Assembly (NCBI RefSeq): GCF_049243985.1
Contig: NC_135382.1
Coordinates: 21,928,990 to 21,992,989 of the forward strand
DNA length: 64,000 bases
DNA from: Paroedura picta
Taxonomy: Eukaryota > Chordata > Lepidosauria > Squamata > Gekkonidae
Direction of reading: 5' to 3'
Position 1 is the stretch's first letter; every line of letters starts with the position of its first letter. Below the pieces are notes generated by a model. The model had not been told where the DNA came from. It did not search any database and saw nothing but the letters and a program-made list of their open reading frames with translations. Made by a program: the position numbers and the translations under genes. Below are positions 13,401-25,400 of the stretch, in pieces.

Positions 13401-16400
13401 TACTAGAAGGTGGGAGGAGAAACCAATGACACCTGTCCTGCCACGTAAGCACAGGGTTCCTTGAAGGATGGCACTTCTGACAGCGAATTTCTTCCAGATG
13501 GGATCGCCCAACCCGTCCCTCCCCCAAATCAATCAGGGCATGAGAAGGGGTGTGAATCTAAACTGGTATCCCAATGTCTGAAGACTTATGGGACCTATTC
13601 TCTTGCTTTTTTCTTCAGGGTCACTTTCGAGATTCCAGTCCCTAGAAGCACTGCAAGGGTAGGCTGGAATGTGTGCAGGTCATCCACATCCTTCTCTACA
13701 ACTAGGCCTTGGGTCTCTGTGGCGGCTGGCAATGAGATTTTAAAGCCAGATCGTGCCAACGGAGGCATCTGGCCTTGCAAACACTTATTCAAAGAATCTC
13801 GGCTGCCGGGAGAGACTGCCGTGAGCCATGCAAATGAAGCCGCTTTGAGGCAGAAAGAATGCTTCCCAGCAGCCAAGCTCTCAAATTCCATCAGTCTGTT
13901 AAACCTGCAATTTCCTCTAGAGCAGGGCTGGCCAAAACTGCGGCTGTCCAGCTGTCCACGGACTACAATTACCATGAGCCCCTGCTGGCTGAGGCCCATG
14001 TGGTAACTGTAGTGCACAGACATCTGGCCAGTCCTGCTCTAAAGTGTTCGGGATGGCATGGACAGGAAATTTCTATGATGCCCGTCCTGAGCCCTTGCTC
14101 AAAGTGGCTCACAGAATATAATAAAACATAATGCCATAAAAGCTATTCATTCCCACCAGAACTTGGAACTTCAGGGCAGAACCGGGGTTTGAACCCAAAT
14201 CTCCCCCGTCCTCTTGTGATGCTCTGACCGCTACATCACAATAGTTTCATGACAACTTGGGAGCCAGAGCCATGGAGGAACACATCTTGCGGAACCGTCA
14301 GCCCCCAGAGCTTTCCTCCCACAAACAAAGACCGTCTTATTTCTTTCAGGTTTTTTGTCTGCTGCCAAGCAGTGTTGGGTTTTGCACTCCCCCCCCCCAA
14401 GGTTTCTTTTAAAAAATAAAATAAATTGCAGCCGAGGATCTCAGGCGGTTTCTGCAAAGGCAATCGAGTTGTCCTAATGGGGCAACCAATCTTTGACGCA
14501 CAGAAAGCTAAAGTGACCAAAGTTCATGCACGCCTCGCCCCCGCCCACCTGCACTTACGCTGATTTCAAACTTGGTGAAGGAGGACATATCGATGACGCA
14601 CACGGCCTCCTTGCAGCACTTGACTTCTGCCCCCACAATGTCAAACCAGTCTGGCTTGTAGAAAGTCTTGCTCTGATCCAGGGCCAGCAGATCTAAAGAA
14701 GAGAAAAGGCTGCCAGCTTAGTCACCGAGGATAGGACAGGAGCAACAGCAGCAACCCGCGTGGCTCCACCATGGACTGATCTCACCTTTCCCAGGCGGCA
14801 CGAAGTACTTGGCCCTCTCAAAGCCGTGCTTCTCCATCCACCGTGCTCCTTGGGCATCCAGGCGGTCATAGAGGGGGGATGTGCGCAGCTGCCTGCCGGT
14901 CTGGAAATCCCAGCGGGGGACTTTCAGGTCATAGATCAGGGCTAGAAGGGCAACAGAACCATAGATTCAAGGTGCCAGAAGGGAGGCACGTCCATCATCT
15001 GTCTCATCGCATACTCTGCAGTAGATTGGGGAAATGCCAGCAGAAAATCTCCAAAGAAGGAAATTCTGTAACAACCTTGCCCATCTTTCACCAGAGCAAA
15101 GCTACCCTTTGATTTAAGGAAGGTGATCCTAATGCTTCACCTAATGCTTCACTACACCAAGCTGGCTCTTATACATGGCACGGGATATGCAAAGGGCCTT
15201 ATGCATGCCAAGCATACGCTGCAACCAATGAACTAAGGTCCCTTCCTTGGAGACCAGAGTGGACCACTGTGCTACTTCCTTCGGAGACATTCCTGAAGAC
15301 GACTGAAATATCATCACTGGGTGCTATTTTCCCCACACCAAACAGTTCTTCCTCTTTCTTCACTGGTTCATGCCTTGCCTTATGGGTTGGCATTTTACGT
15401 TTTTCAGCTGTCCAGGGCATCCAGTTTGGATCACATGGTAGAATACAAGAGCATTTAAAAAATAAAGCAAAAGAATTCACAGCCAGTGGATCTGGAATAT
15501 CCTCAGCCCTGGACTGGCCCACTTACAGCTCAATGAACACAGCCAGACGGAAGGGAATGAGCAGGCCTATTTTTTAAAGCTGGTGCTGAGTCTAGCGAGA
15601 CCCTCTTATAAGCCTCCAGGGCTCGGCTTAAAGGCTTCCCATCATTCTACGTATTTTCTGACCACCATCTAGGACCAGCTGTCTTACTCCCTTCCCTTGG
15701 AGTCCTAATGAGCACCTCCATTAACTACATCCATTGCTGCCCGAATGATCTCTTTGGGTCAGGCTAATCCCACATGGCATACATCCACCAGCTGCTACCT
15801 ACGAAGAATTCAAATAGCCTTGTAATTTTTCTGTGCCCGGTTTGGTCAGCCGAGAAGCCTTGGCTGCAAAGTCTGGACGCTGGGGACAGCATCAGAGCTT
15901 CCTGCCTCCCCCCCCCACCACCACCACCACCCACAATACTCTCAAAGAGTGCACAAGTGGGGGCCACCAGACCACAGCAAGTTCAGGGCAAGGAGGTGAC
16001 TCACGCATTACTTCCATGACACGGTGGCGGAGGAAGGTGCGACTGCTCTGCAAGGCGCCAAAGCGCTTCAGGTCCAGGGGCCAGATGTTCTCCGAGGGGT
16101 AGCCGTTCACCATCCATTCAGCGAGGTACCTGACCACAGAGGAAGGGGAAAGGAACTGGGAGATTAGGTGGTGCAGAAGAGGCCAAAGTTCACAGGACAA
16201 TCACTTCCTTCTCTGACATCGCGAGAAGCGAAGCGTGACTCAGAAAAGTATGTGCAGAACAAAATGGAAAGGAGAAGGGGGAATATTTTATATTAGAGCA
16301 AAAGAATTCACAGCCAGTGGATCTGGCTAGAGACCCTCACAGTGCAGGCCATTTATTATACAGGGGCTCAACGTGCCAGAAATTATCTGCAAATATTCCT

Positions 16401-19400
16401 TTAGCAAAATAAGAGCAAACTTCATGACCGCCATGTCCTTTGGAGACAAGAGCAAAACTCTGTGATCCCACACCCTTTTGGGATGGCCCCAACAGTACAA
16501 TCCCAGGCAGAGTTGCACCTTCCTAAGCCCAAAAGCTTCAATGGACAATGAAGGGTGTGACTTTTTAGGCTGCACAGTTTGCTGCTGACCCCCTGAGAGA
16601 AACCCACTAGCCTCACCAAGCAAAGACTGAATGGGCCATGAAGCAAAGTAGTCAAACAACAGACAGGATTGTGTGTACTCTCTCCTAGAGAAAAATCGCA
16701 TCAAGAAAAATTGAATTCCAAGACTTTTGTACACGTTAGGTCAAAATGCATCATTCAATATACTTGTTCACCATTCTGCAAATTTCACGATGATGCATCA
16801 TGTACTCTATTTTTGTTGGTTATGGGAGCAGGAAAAAAAAAACTCTCCAGGATACTGAAGCCCTGCATCTAAGTCCTCCGAGATTTCAGCAAACACTTTT
16901 GAACATATTTTCAGAATCTTGGCGACTAAAAAGCCGCTAGTATCTCAAAATAAAAGCTGAAATTCTCAGGAAGCTCAATTCTGCATGGCTCCTGTTCTCC
17001 TTTGGCATCACAACAGTTCTCCTTTGGCATCACAGCATCTTGCACAGCCCAGACTATACCAACAAACATCCAAGACTGCAAATATATTTCCTTCTAGCTA
17101 GCGGTAGATATGGCTGAGAAAAGACAAGAGAAGAAAAGTAGAGCCTGCAGCTGCTGCCCATCCTGCTCATCTGGAAAGTGATGCAGAAGGCAGAATGAAG
17201 ATGCTGAAAGAGCCATGGGGAAGATTCAGTCCTTTCTTGCTATCTGCTACTTGTCATCTGGAAACTGCACCACTGGCCCTGCTTTTGTTTCATACAAATG
17301 GCTATCAAGGTTGCTGGAGGTCAAGGCACCCTAGACACGAAGAGCCCCATTGTCCTTCCCCCTCTCCCCTACTCCTCCTCGCAGAGGGATGTGGGTGAGC
17401 CACTTACTTGCCTGCTCCCCCGCCGAAAGATGTGCCAGCGGAGTTCATCCCAGCCAGGACAAAGTAGCCCTGCACGTTCGGACACTCTCCCATGATGCAC
17501 CGCATGTCTGGAGTGAAGGATTCTGGGCAATTCACCAGCTGGACGATCTCCAGGGCTTCCAATCCTGGCATCCTCCGAAGAAGGGCACTCAGCAGGGGCT
17601 CTGTTTCCCAAGACAAGTCAGAACAACAAAGCATCAGAAATCCAGAAAAGAAAAACCAACTTTCCAAAAGACTTTAGCCTGTTGTTAGGGATAGATAACA
17701 GAGAGCCAGCATGCTATAGAGTGCAGGGGTGGCCAAACTGTGGCTCTCCAGATGTCCATGGACTACAATTCCCATGAGCCCCAGACATCTGAAGAGCCAG
17801 TTTGGCCACTCCTGGCCTAGTGGTTCAGACTGACAGACGAGTATCTGGGAGACCAGGGTTCAAACCCCCACTTCTGCCTTGGAAGTTCACTGGGTGACCT
17901 TGGACCGGTCACACTCTCTCAGCCTAACCTACCTCACAGGGTTGAAGTAAGGTTAAAACGGGAGAGAGGAGAACAGTGTAAGCTGCTTTGGGTTCACTGG
18001 GAAAGGCAAGGTATAAATGAAATAACTAGGGAATGCAAGAATACCAAAATTGACGTTCGCACTTTTTAATCTGCCCAGCTTTTGCTCTGTGGCCTGAACC
18101 ACATCTCTGGAGTGGAGAGAACTGCACATACCTCTGGTTATTTCTACATAGCTCTGCCATGCTCGGCAAAGCGGGATGCCACAACCCTAGACATGGGTGG
18201 CAGAGGGCAGAGAGCATTACCAAAATGGTCCCAGTCCTCTTGTAAATTCTGAATCTCCAGCTGGTTCCGGCCCTCCGTGAAGATAGGCTTGGGGTTCTTC
18301 TCAAAGCCCCCCGAGAGGATGCCCCCTTGCCAGCTGCGAATGTAAATCCTCCCGTCAGGATCCACAATAACTACAGAGGAAAGGGCAAAGGTACAGCTGT
18401 CAGAACACACGCAGGAGAGGCTTAGAACTAAGGAGCTCTGAAAGAAACAGGGACATGAGCCCAGCTGGCTCTCTGCTGCTTTGATACGACAAATCCAGCC
18501 TGTATCTGGCGCTGTGGGGGCTGCTCAAACGATGGAACTCCGTTCTATTGGGGCACAGAGGCAGCACCCTTTGCGATGGATGCTGCTGCCCAGAACCCTG
18601 GCAACCCAAATATCGGGAGCAACAGGGACAGCTGATGGCTCTGATGCTCCCGATATTTCCTGCTGCTTGTCCTGTGACTGCCCACCAGTCTGCAGCTCAA
18701 GAACCTCCACATCCAAAGCTGCATGAGTTTGATCAGGGCAGTGCCTAGGGGATTAATCGTGCAGAGGCCGTAAACAGTGCATTGTCTAGGGAGAAACAGC
18801 AGCATGCAACAAGGCTCCAGAAACAAGGCAGTCCCACCTGTGGAAAACTGTGCTCCACTGAAACAGAATCCCCAGCCTCTCGGCCCGGGGAGAAGTAGAG
18901 CATCAGGGAGCCAAAGTGCCCTCTCTGTTGCATCGAAGCTACGCTCAGAGGGCCTGCGGGGAAGCTAAGACGGGCTCCCCCAAGCAGAAAGAAAAAGGAG
19001 GGACCTCACTTGGCATGCTGCTCTCCAAGGGCGACTTCAAGGGACGCGTCAAGACGTAGAAGTGCTCGCAGGCGTGCAGCGGGATGCTGACCGGATCCTC
19101 GTTGGAAAGGCCCAGCTCGTAAGCCCACTGAAAATGAGGCAGGCAAATCAGCATCAACAGAGTCGGCAGGTTACAGTGGATGAGCGATAGGGATATGAGT
19201 GTCCTGCATAGTGCAGGAGATTGGACTAGATGATCCAGGAGGTCCCTTCCAGCTCTATGATTCTATGATTCTAGGTTTCCCTCTCCTCCCCCATGTGTGT
19301 CTCACTGCAGCAGCTCAAGAGCTGCCTTAGCAAACCTCAACAGGGTGCCTGACTGTGGCTTGGAGTGCTATGACAATGAACTAGACTGCTGGAAAGGCAA

Positions 19401-22400
19401 AAGAAGAGGGACAGCAGGGAGCTATTTCGTGCCAAGAGGCTTTTCTTCCTTTCTCTAGATCAGCAAGAGGGAAAATGAAGTCACATCTCAAAAAAGAAGA
19501 GCTGGATTTTTTATACCCCGCTTTTCACAAAGCAGATTATAAACGGCTTTTTCTTCCTCTCCCCACAATAGATACCCTTTGAGGTGGATTGGGGTGAAAG
19601 AGCTCTAAGAGAACTGCTCTGCAATAACAGTTCTAAGAGAACTGTGACTAGCCCAAGGTCACCCAGTTGGCTGCTTGTGGAGGAGTGGGGAATCAAACCT
19701 GGTTCTCCAGTTCAGAGTCCGACACGCTAAATCACTACTTCAAGCTGGCTCTCAAATTAACAGGCAGTAAGTGCAAGATTTAACTAATTTAGCGTCACAC
19801 ACAGAGCCAACAGAAGTCTGCTGATCTAGCATTGAATCTTGAGCACAACCTAAAACACAGTCCTGGCTGCAGAGGAAGCATTTTAGTGAAAGCCTTCCTC
19901 TCCCTGCCACATTGCACAGCATACACAATTTGTTCTAATCCTAAATGCATCCTGGCCAGGCATATGGCCTCAAATCCGCCTTCCAGGCTGGAATGTCTCT
20001 TTTTCAGAACTTAAACCAATCTCAGGGTTTTCCCTGTGCAGCAACAAAAAGACTCACCTGTATGTAAGCATCTGAGCTCCTTACTTCACCTCCAGTATCA
20101 CTGGAGCATCACCCCTCTAGGATCCATTTATCAAAGAAGAGTACAGAACAGGGGAAAGGAAACTTTAACTCTTTCCTCCACTCTGCCATTTTCTTCTCTT
20201 TTTTTTAAAGGGACTACTTTGCTGTTTTCACTCTTGCTGGAGAAAACTGACAGGTCCCTTTCTTTTCTTCCCCCAGTGGCAGTAAGTGCAACTCAAGGGT
20301 GGTTTTGCAACTCAAGGGTGGCTCCAGAGAGAAAGTGGCTGGAGAGGCTCTCTCCCCCCACGCTGCTCTCCTCCTTGATAAAGAAGGGAAGAAACATAAC
20401 ATCCTGCTGAATCCTGTAACAACTTTTGAGATCTGGAAGGTTCCCTGGAATTTTTGAAGGCGCAACTTCACAGGGAAATAATTAAGAGCAACCAGGGATT
20501 CAACACACCCTTTGGCAACAGCAGTCGTGCAATACAACTAGCCCCTCACCTGTCCAGCGCAGTTCACAAAATACTGACACTCAATCGATCCCCTGTCAGT
20601 CTCCACTCCAGCCACACAGCCCTTCTGGCCCACCACGTGGATGACGCTTGTCCGCTCGTGGATCTGGGCACCTGGGTAGAGAAGGCACGGAAAGAAGTCA
20701 GAAGGGCTGGCAGAAGAAGAAGAAGAAGAGTTGGTTCTTATATGCCACTTTTCTCTACCCGAAGGAGGCTCAAAGCGGCTTACAGTCGCCTTCCCTTTCC
20801 TCTCCCCACAACAGATACCCTGTGAGGTGGGTGAGGCTGAGAGAGCCCTGATATTACTGAAGAAGAAGAGTATGCTGCTTTTCCCTACCTGAAAGAGGCT
20901 CAAAGTGGCTTACAGTCACCTTCCCATTCCTCTCCCCACAACAGTCATCCTGTTAGGGAGGTGAGGCTGAGAGAGCCCTGATATCACTGCTGGTCAGAAC
21001 AGCTTTATCAGTGCCATGGCGAGCCCAAGGTCACCCAGCTGGCTGCATGTGGGGGAGCAGGGAATCAAACCCAGCTTGCCAGATTAGAAGTCCACACTCC
21101 TAACCACTACACCAAACTGGCAGGTCACCCAGCCCCTTCCAAACAAACACTGCTTGCTCTCAGCCCAGCGCCAGAACACAAATTAATCAGGTTTGAACCA
21201 AGGCACCGCTCTTCCCGACACATTAAGAGCCTAGACGACGCCTTACAGTGTCCTAGTAGCAATCAGCTCAAGGGGAAGCAATTGAGAGCACGGATGGGCA
21301 TTCTGGTCTGCGACCGTATAGACTAACTATGACTATGAGCAAGCATAGCGTATAGTTCAGCTGCCAGGCACCTGCTGAGATTTGTGAAAAGAATGCAGGA
21401 CTTTATGGATCTAGGTTCAAAATCTTCATGCCTGGGGAGAAGCTTCAGCAGAGCACCCATGGCAGAGAGCCTTGAGGACAATTTCTGGTATCTGCAGTTA
21501 AACAGACTTCAGACAGGTGGACTGGGGTAGGGAGAGAAGATACTGGAAAGCTGCTGCTAAACTAAACAGATGAATACTGAGCCACAAAGGCCAGCAGTCT
21601 CACTCAGCATAAGGCTCCCTTGTATGTTGAAGTATCACTGCTAAGAGATAGCCAGGATAGTCACTACAGCTCTGGCTGACATCATGGTGTCACCTGGCAA
21701 GAGACTTTCCCAAGAACGTGGACTGATGCAGATATTAAATATATTGTATGGTTTTAAGGATTAAAAATAAAAAAGAGCTTGCTCCAGAGGACTTTTCACA
21801 AGCCATTATCAGTTTCCTAAAAGAAGCTGCTGGAGAAGCATTATAGACACAGATAGGGTCATCTCAACTTTACAGCCTACCAATGCTGAAAGCTTACTTC
21901 CCTGGGAGCATAATATTCCAGTTGCCGTGGGATAAAAAGGCCATGGGGAAACTAGCAAGGGATTGTGGGCGTAAATGCCCAAGCATCTTGCACAGCCTTT
22001 TTGGTCCTGGCCCCTCCTTGGTGGAATGAGCTCCCAGAAGACCTGCAGGCCCCGTGGGAGCTTTTGGCATTCCGCAGTGCCTGCAAGACGGAGCTCTTCC
22101 ACCAGGTCTATGGGTGAGGCCAGTGCAGGGCATAGAAGAAGAAGAATTGGTTATTATATGCCGCTTTTCTCTCTCAAAGGAGTCTCAAAGTGGCTTAAAG
22201 TCGCCTTCCCTTTCCTCTCTCCACAACAGGTATCCTGTGAGTGAGGTGAGGCTGAGAGAGCCCTGAGATTACTGCTCGGTCAGAACAGCCTTATCAGTGC
22301 TGTAGTAAGCCCAAGATCACCCAGCTGGCTGCATTTGGGGGAGTGGGGAATCGAACTCGGCTTGCCAGATTAGAAGTCTGCACTCCTAACCACTATACCA

Positions 22401-25400
22401 AACTGGCTCACTACACCATAGATCAGATGGGTCCCCCACGGAAGACACCATTCTGTACCATCATCGGTGGCAATCAGCTACCACATCACCGATGCCTTCC
22501 AGCAGTCATACTGTTATAGGATGGGGTTATTTTACCACCAAGTTGATGTTATGTTGTCTATTTTAATTGGTTTTTATTGGGATTTTATGTATTGAGATCT
22601 AGTTTAATAAATCAAATCAAATGCACTTGGCATGTCTTCTAAACTAACTAAAATGTCGTGTGAAAAGAAAATGTCCTGGGGATGCCTGCATTGTCCAAGT
22701 GAAGCCCTAGATGCTGGAAGAAAAGTGAACCTACAAAGTAAAAGAAAAAAAATTTGGACACGGAAGACTAAGTGCTATATAGGGTTTGGGAGGGCACATT
22801 ATGAGACAGTACACTACTTTCAGGGACAGCTTCGCATTCATTGTAACCGGCGGTTCTGCCCTCAGCCTAAATTCCTCTGTCTGCAAAACAGGAACAACAG
22901 AGACCTGGTGCACAGTTCTGTTTCTTGGGGAAGTATGATAAGAAAACACAGAGTACGCTCAAACCTGAACCAGAAAGCTGAACAGGACAGAATTACCATC
23001 TTTTCCCTTTTCCCAGAAACAGTCTCCCTGCCTACCGTCCCCAAAGCCACCCCGCTGTTGTATGAAAATCCGTACCATGCACAGAGGCACCACGTGCCAA
23101 AGCGAGGCTCACATCGGCAGACGACACAACGGCGTCCTCCGGGACATACATGGCCCCTACCAGGTCGTGGATGTTGATGAGTGGGTGAAGCTGAGCCACT
23201 TTCTTGGGTGGGATGAGCTCACACGGGATCCCCATGACCCTGCCATGGACAGACAGAGAAGGCAGATCATGGGCTGCTTCAGAATGCCCGGGGCCCGAGG
23301 TTCATTCTGCCTCCCTCCCCCCGGCACATACTTGAGCCGAGAGGCGATGCGCTTGAGGGAGATCAGCCGGTCCTGCGTCTGAGCCAGCGAGATAGAGCCG
23401 GTCTTCACGTAACCTAGAACAAGAAGCAAGCAACGGGTGAGAGTCCTGCATGTTTTGGGGAAAGGTTCTGCTTCCGGTGTCTTCAGATGGTCGTTTGGTA
23501 CTTCTGGAGAGAGGGAGAAAGCCAGGAGGTTCAAGTGTATGGTGGCCCAGGAAAGCATGGATTCAAAGCCCCACTTCGTTGTGAAGCTCGCTGGGGTGAC
23601 TTGAGGCCACAGCACTCCCTCCTCAGTCTAGCCTACCTCATGAGCTTATATGACAAGTGGAGTAAAGACTGTGCATGCTCCCCTATGCTCCTTGGGGGAA
23701 GAACAGCACAGGCCTGTACCCATAAGCTGTTCACCAGAAATTAAGCTACTTGAAGCAGAATTCGGCCGGCATTGGCCATGTCAACAAGGAATTCGGCCGG
23801 CATTGGCCATGTCAACAAGGAATTCGGCCGGCATTGGCCATGTCAACAAGGAATTCGGCCGGCATTGGCCATGTCAACAAGTGCCAGCTGAACTGAGCAG
23901 GGATCCCCATGAGAACCAAACAGCCACTAAGGGCTGTGGGGGCCACACTAACAGGCAGTATGGTGTGGGAACTCTGGGTTGGAAAAAGAGGGGCAGGGAG
24001 CGTGCGTGACCTGCACTGTAGCTTATTTTGCCCCACTGCAGATGTGCAAGGGCAGGGCCAAAAGTGTTTGTTGGTGCTTCAAGGCAGAAAGCCAGTCTAG
24101 GTTCCTTTCCATAAGAACAGGAGTCGGTCCAGGAGAACCCAGGAAGCATCACCTTCATATCCCACTGGGAAATAGCTGTTCCTTCACAGGAGAATGCTTG
24201 GAAGTGAGGGAAGTTTCTGTGCTGGGGGTCTCCAGGAGGCACTGCAAGTCTTGCTTTTTTACCAGGCCTTATGAGAAAGCATGAACCGGCATTTGCAGGG
24301 GGGGGGGCTGTTTAGGGCTCCATTTGGTTTTAAGCTGTAAAGTTTCATGGTCTGTAAACCACACGGAGACAAAAGGAATGCCAAGCCAGGTATATTTGAA
24401 TCAACAACATAAAATCTGGCTTGGAATGTCATAGCAGTTTGTGGTTGGACCCAGCGCCCCCTGCACCGATATGGCAGGCACTGCATGACGGGCCCCATCC
24501 CCACCCTGTGACAGCCATTTTGATATGGCGCCCTCTACCGGTTCTCACAATTCTAGAAGTGCCCTGGAGACTCCTGTGCAAAGGAGTGTCTCATGCTGGG
24601 TCCCCCTCTTACCCTGACATGGGACGGAGGAGAAAGACTCAAGCCTACCACTTCCAGGAGTGGATAAGGCCTGATTCCTACCTCTGGAAATGTGGGAGGA
24701 AGGGAATTAACTGCCCCTCCCTTGAAGGCCCCACAGACCCTCCTGAGAAGTATCGAACTGCTGATCACCTCCAAGCACAGCACTGCCATTGCAAATGCAA
24801 GTGGCGACAGAACAAAATTCTATGCCTCTTGACTGGGTGGGGAATGTGGGATAAAAAATCTTATATTCCTTAAATCTGAAGCAACGGACTTAGAAATGCA
24901 CAAGAAATGCTCAGTGAGAGTAGCCTAAACAATGCCCTGCTAGCCTAATTTGCTCAAGTCACAAGGCTAGACTGTGCTTTCAAAAAAAAAAAAATAAAAC
25001 TTCAGCACTCAGCGAATTCAAACGGTGTCAAGAAAACCTGGGTCGTGCACCCCGTGTAACCTGGGCACGTTTCTACAATTTCTCTCATCTTACATAACAC
25101 ATGTTGGGTTTGCTAGTCCTAAAGGAGGTGTAATAAGCCATGCAGAACACTGGAGACCACCCTCCCCCCCTCCCCGAGACAATAGTTAACCATCTTATTG
25201 AGATCGCAGCAGAAATCACCTACAAGTTTCAAGGCAAATTCTCTTCTTTACCAGTTTTTATCCCCGTCTCTTGCTCAAGTTGTTGGTAGAGCTTGTTCGA
25301 GTAGTCGGCCATCTTCAGCTCAATTGACAGGTGCCGTGCGGTGCTCACGATCCCTGCGCAGAATCTGGTGGAACCAGCAGCCAGCCTGAAAGGGAGAGCC

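Noticed and set aside
23758-23881. Possible CRISPR-like array
   Set aside because: The units are directly adjacent with no spacers, and the host is a vertebrate; it is a minisatellite.
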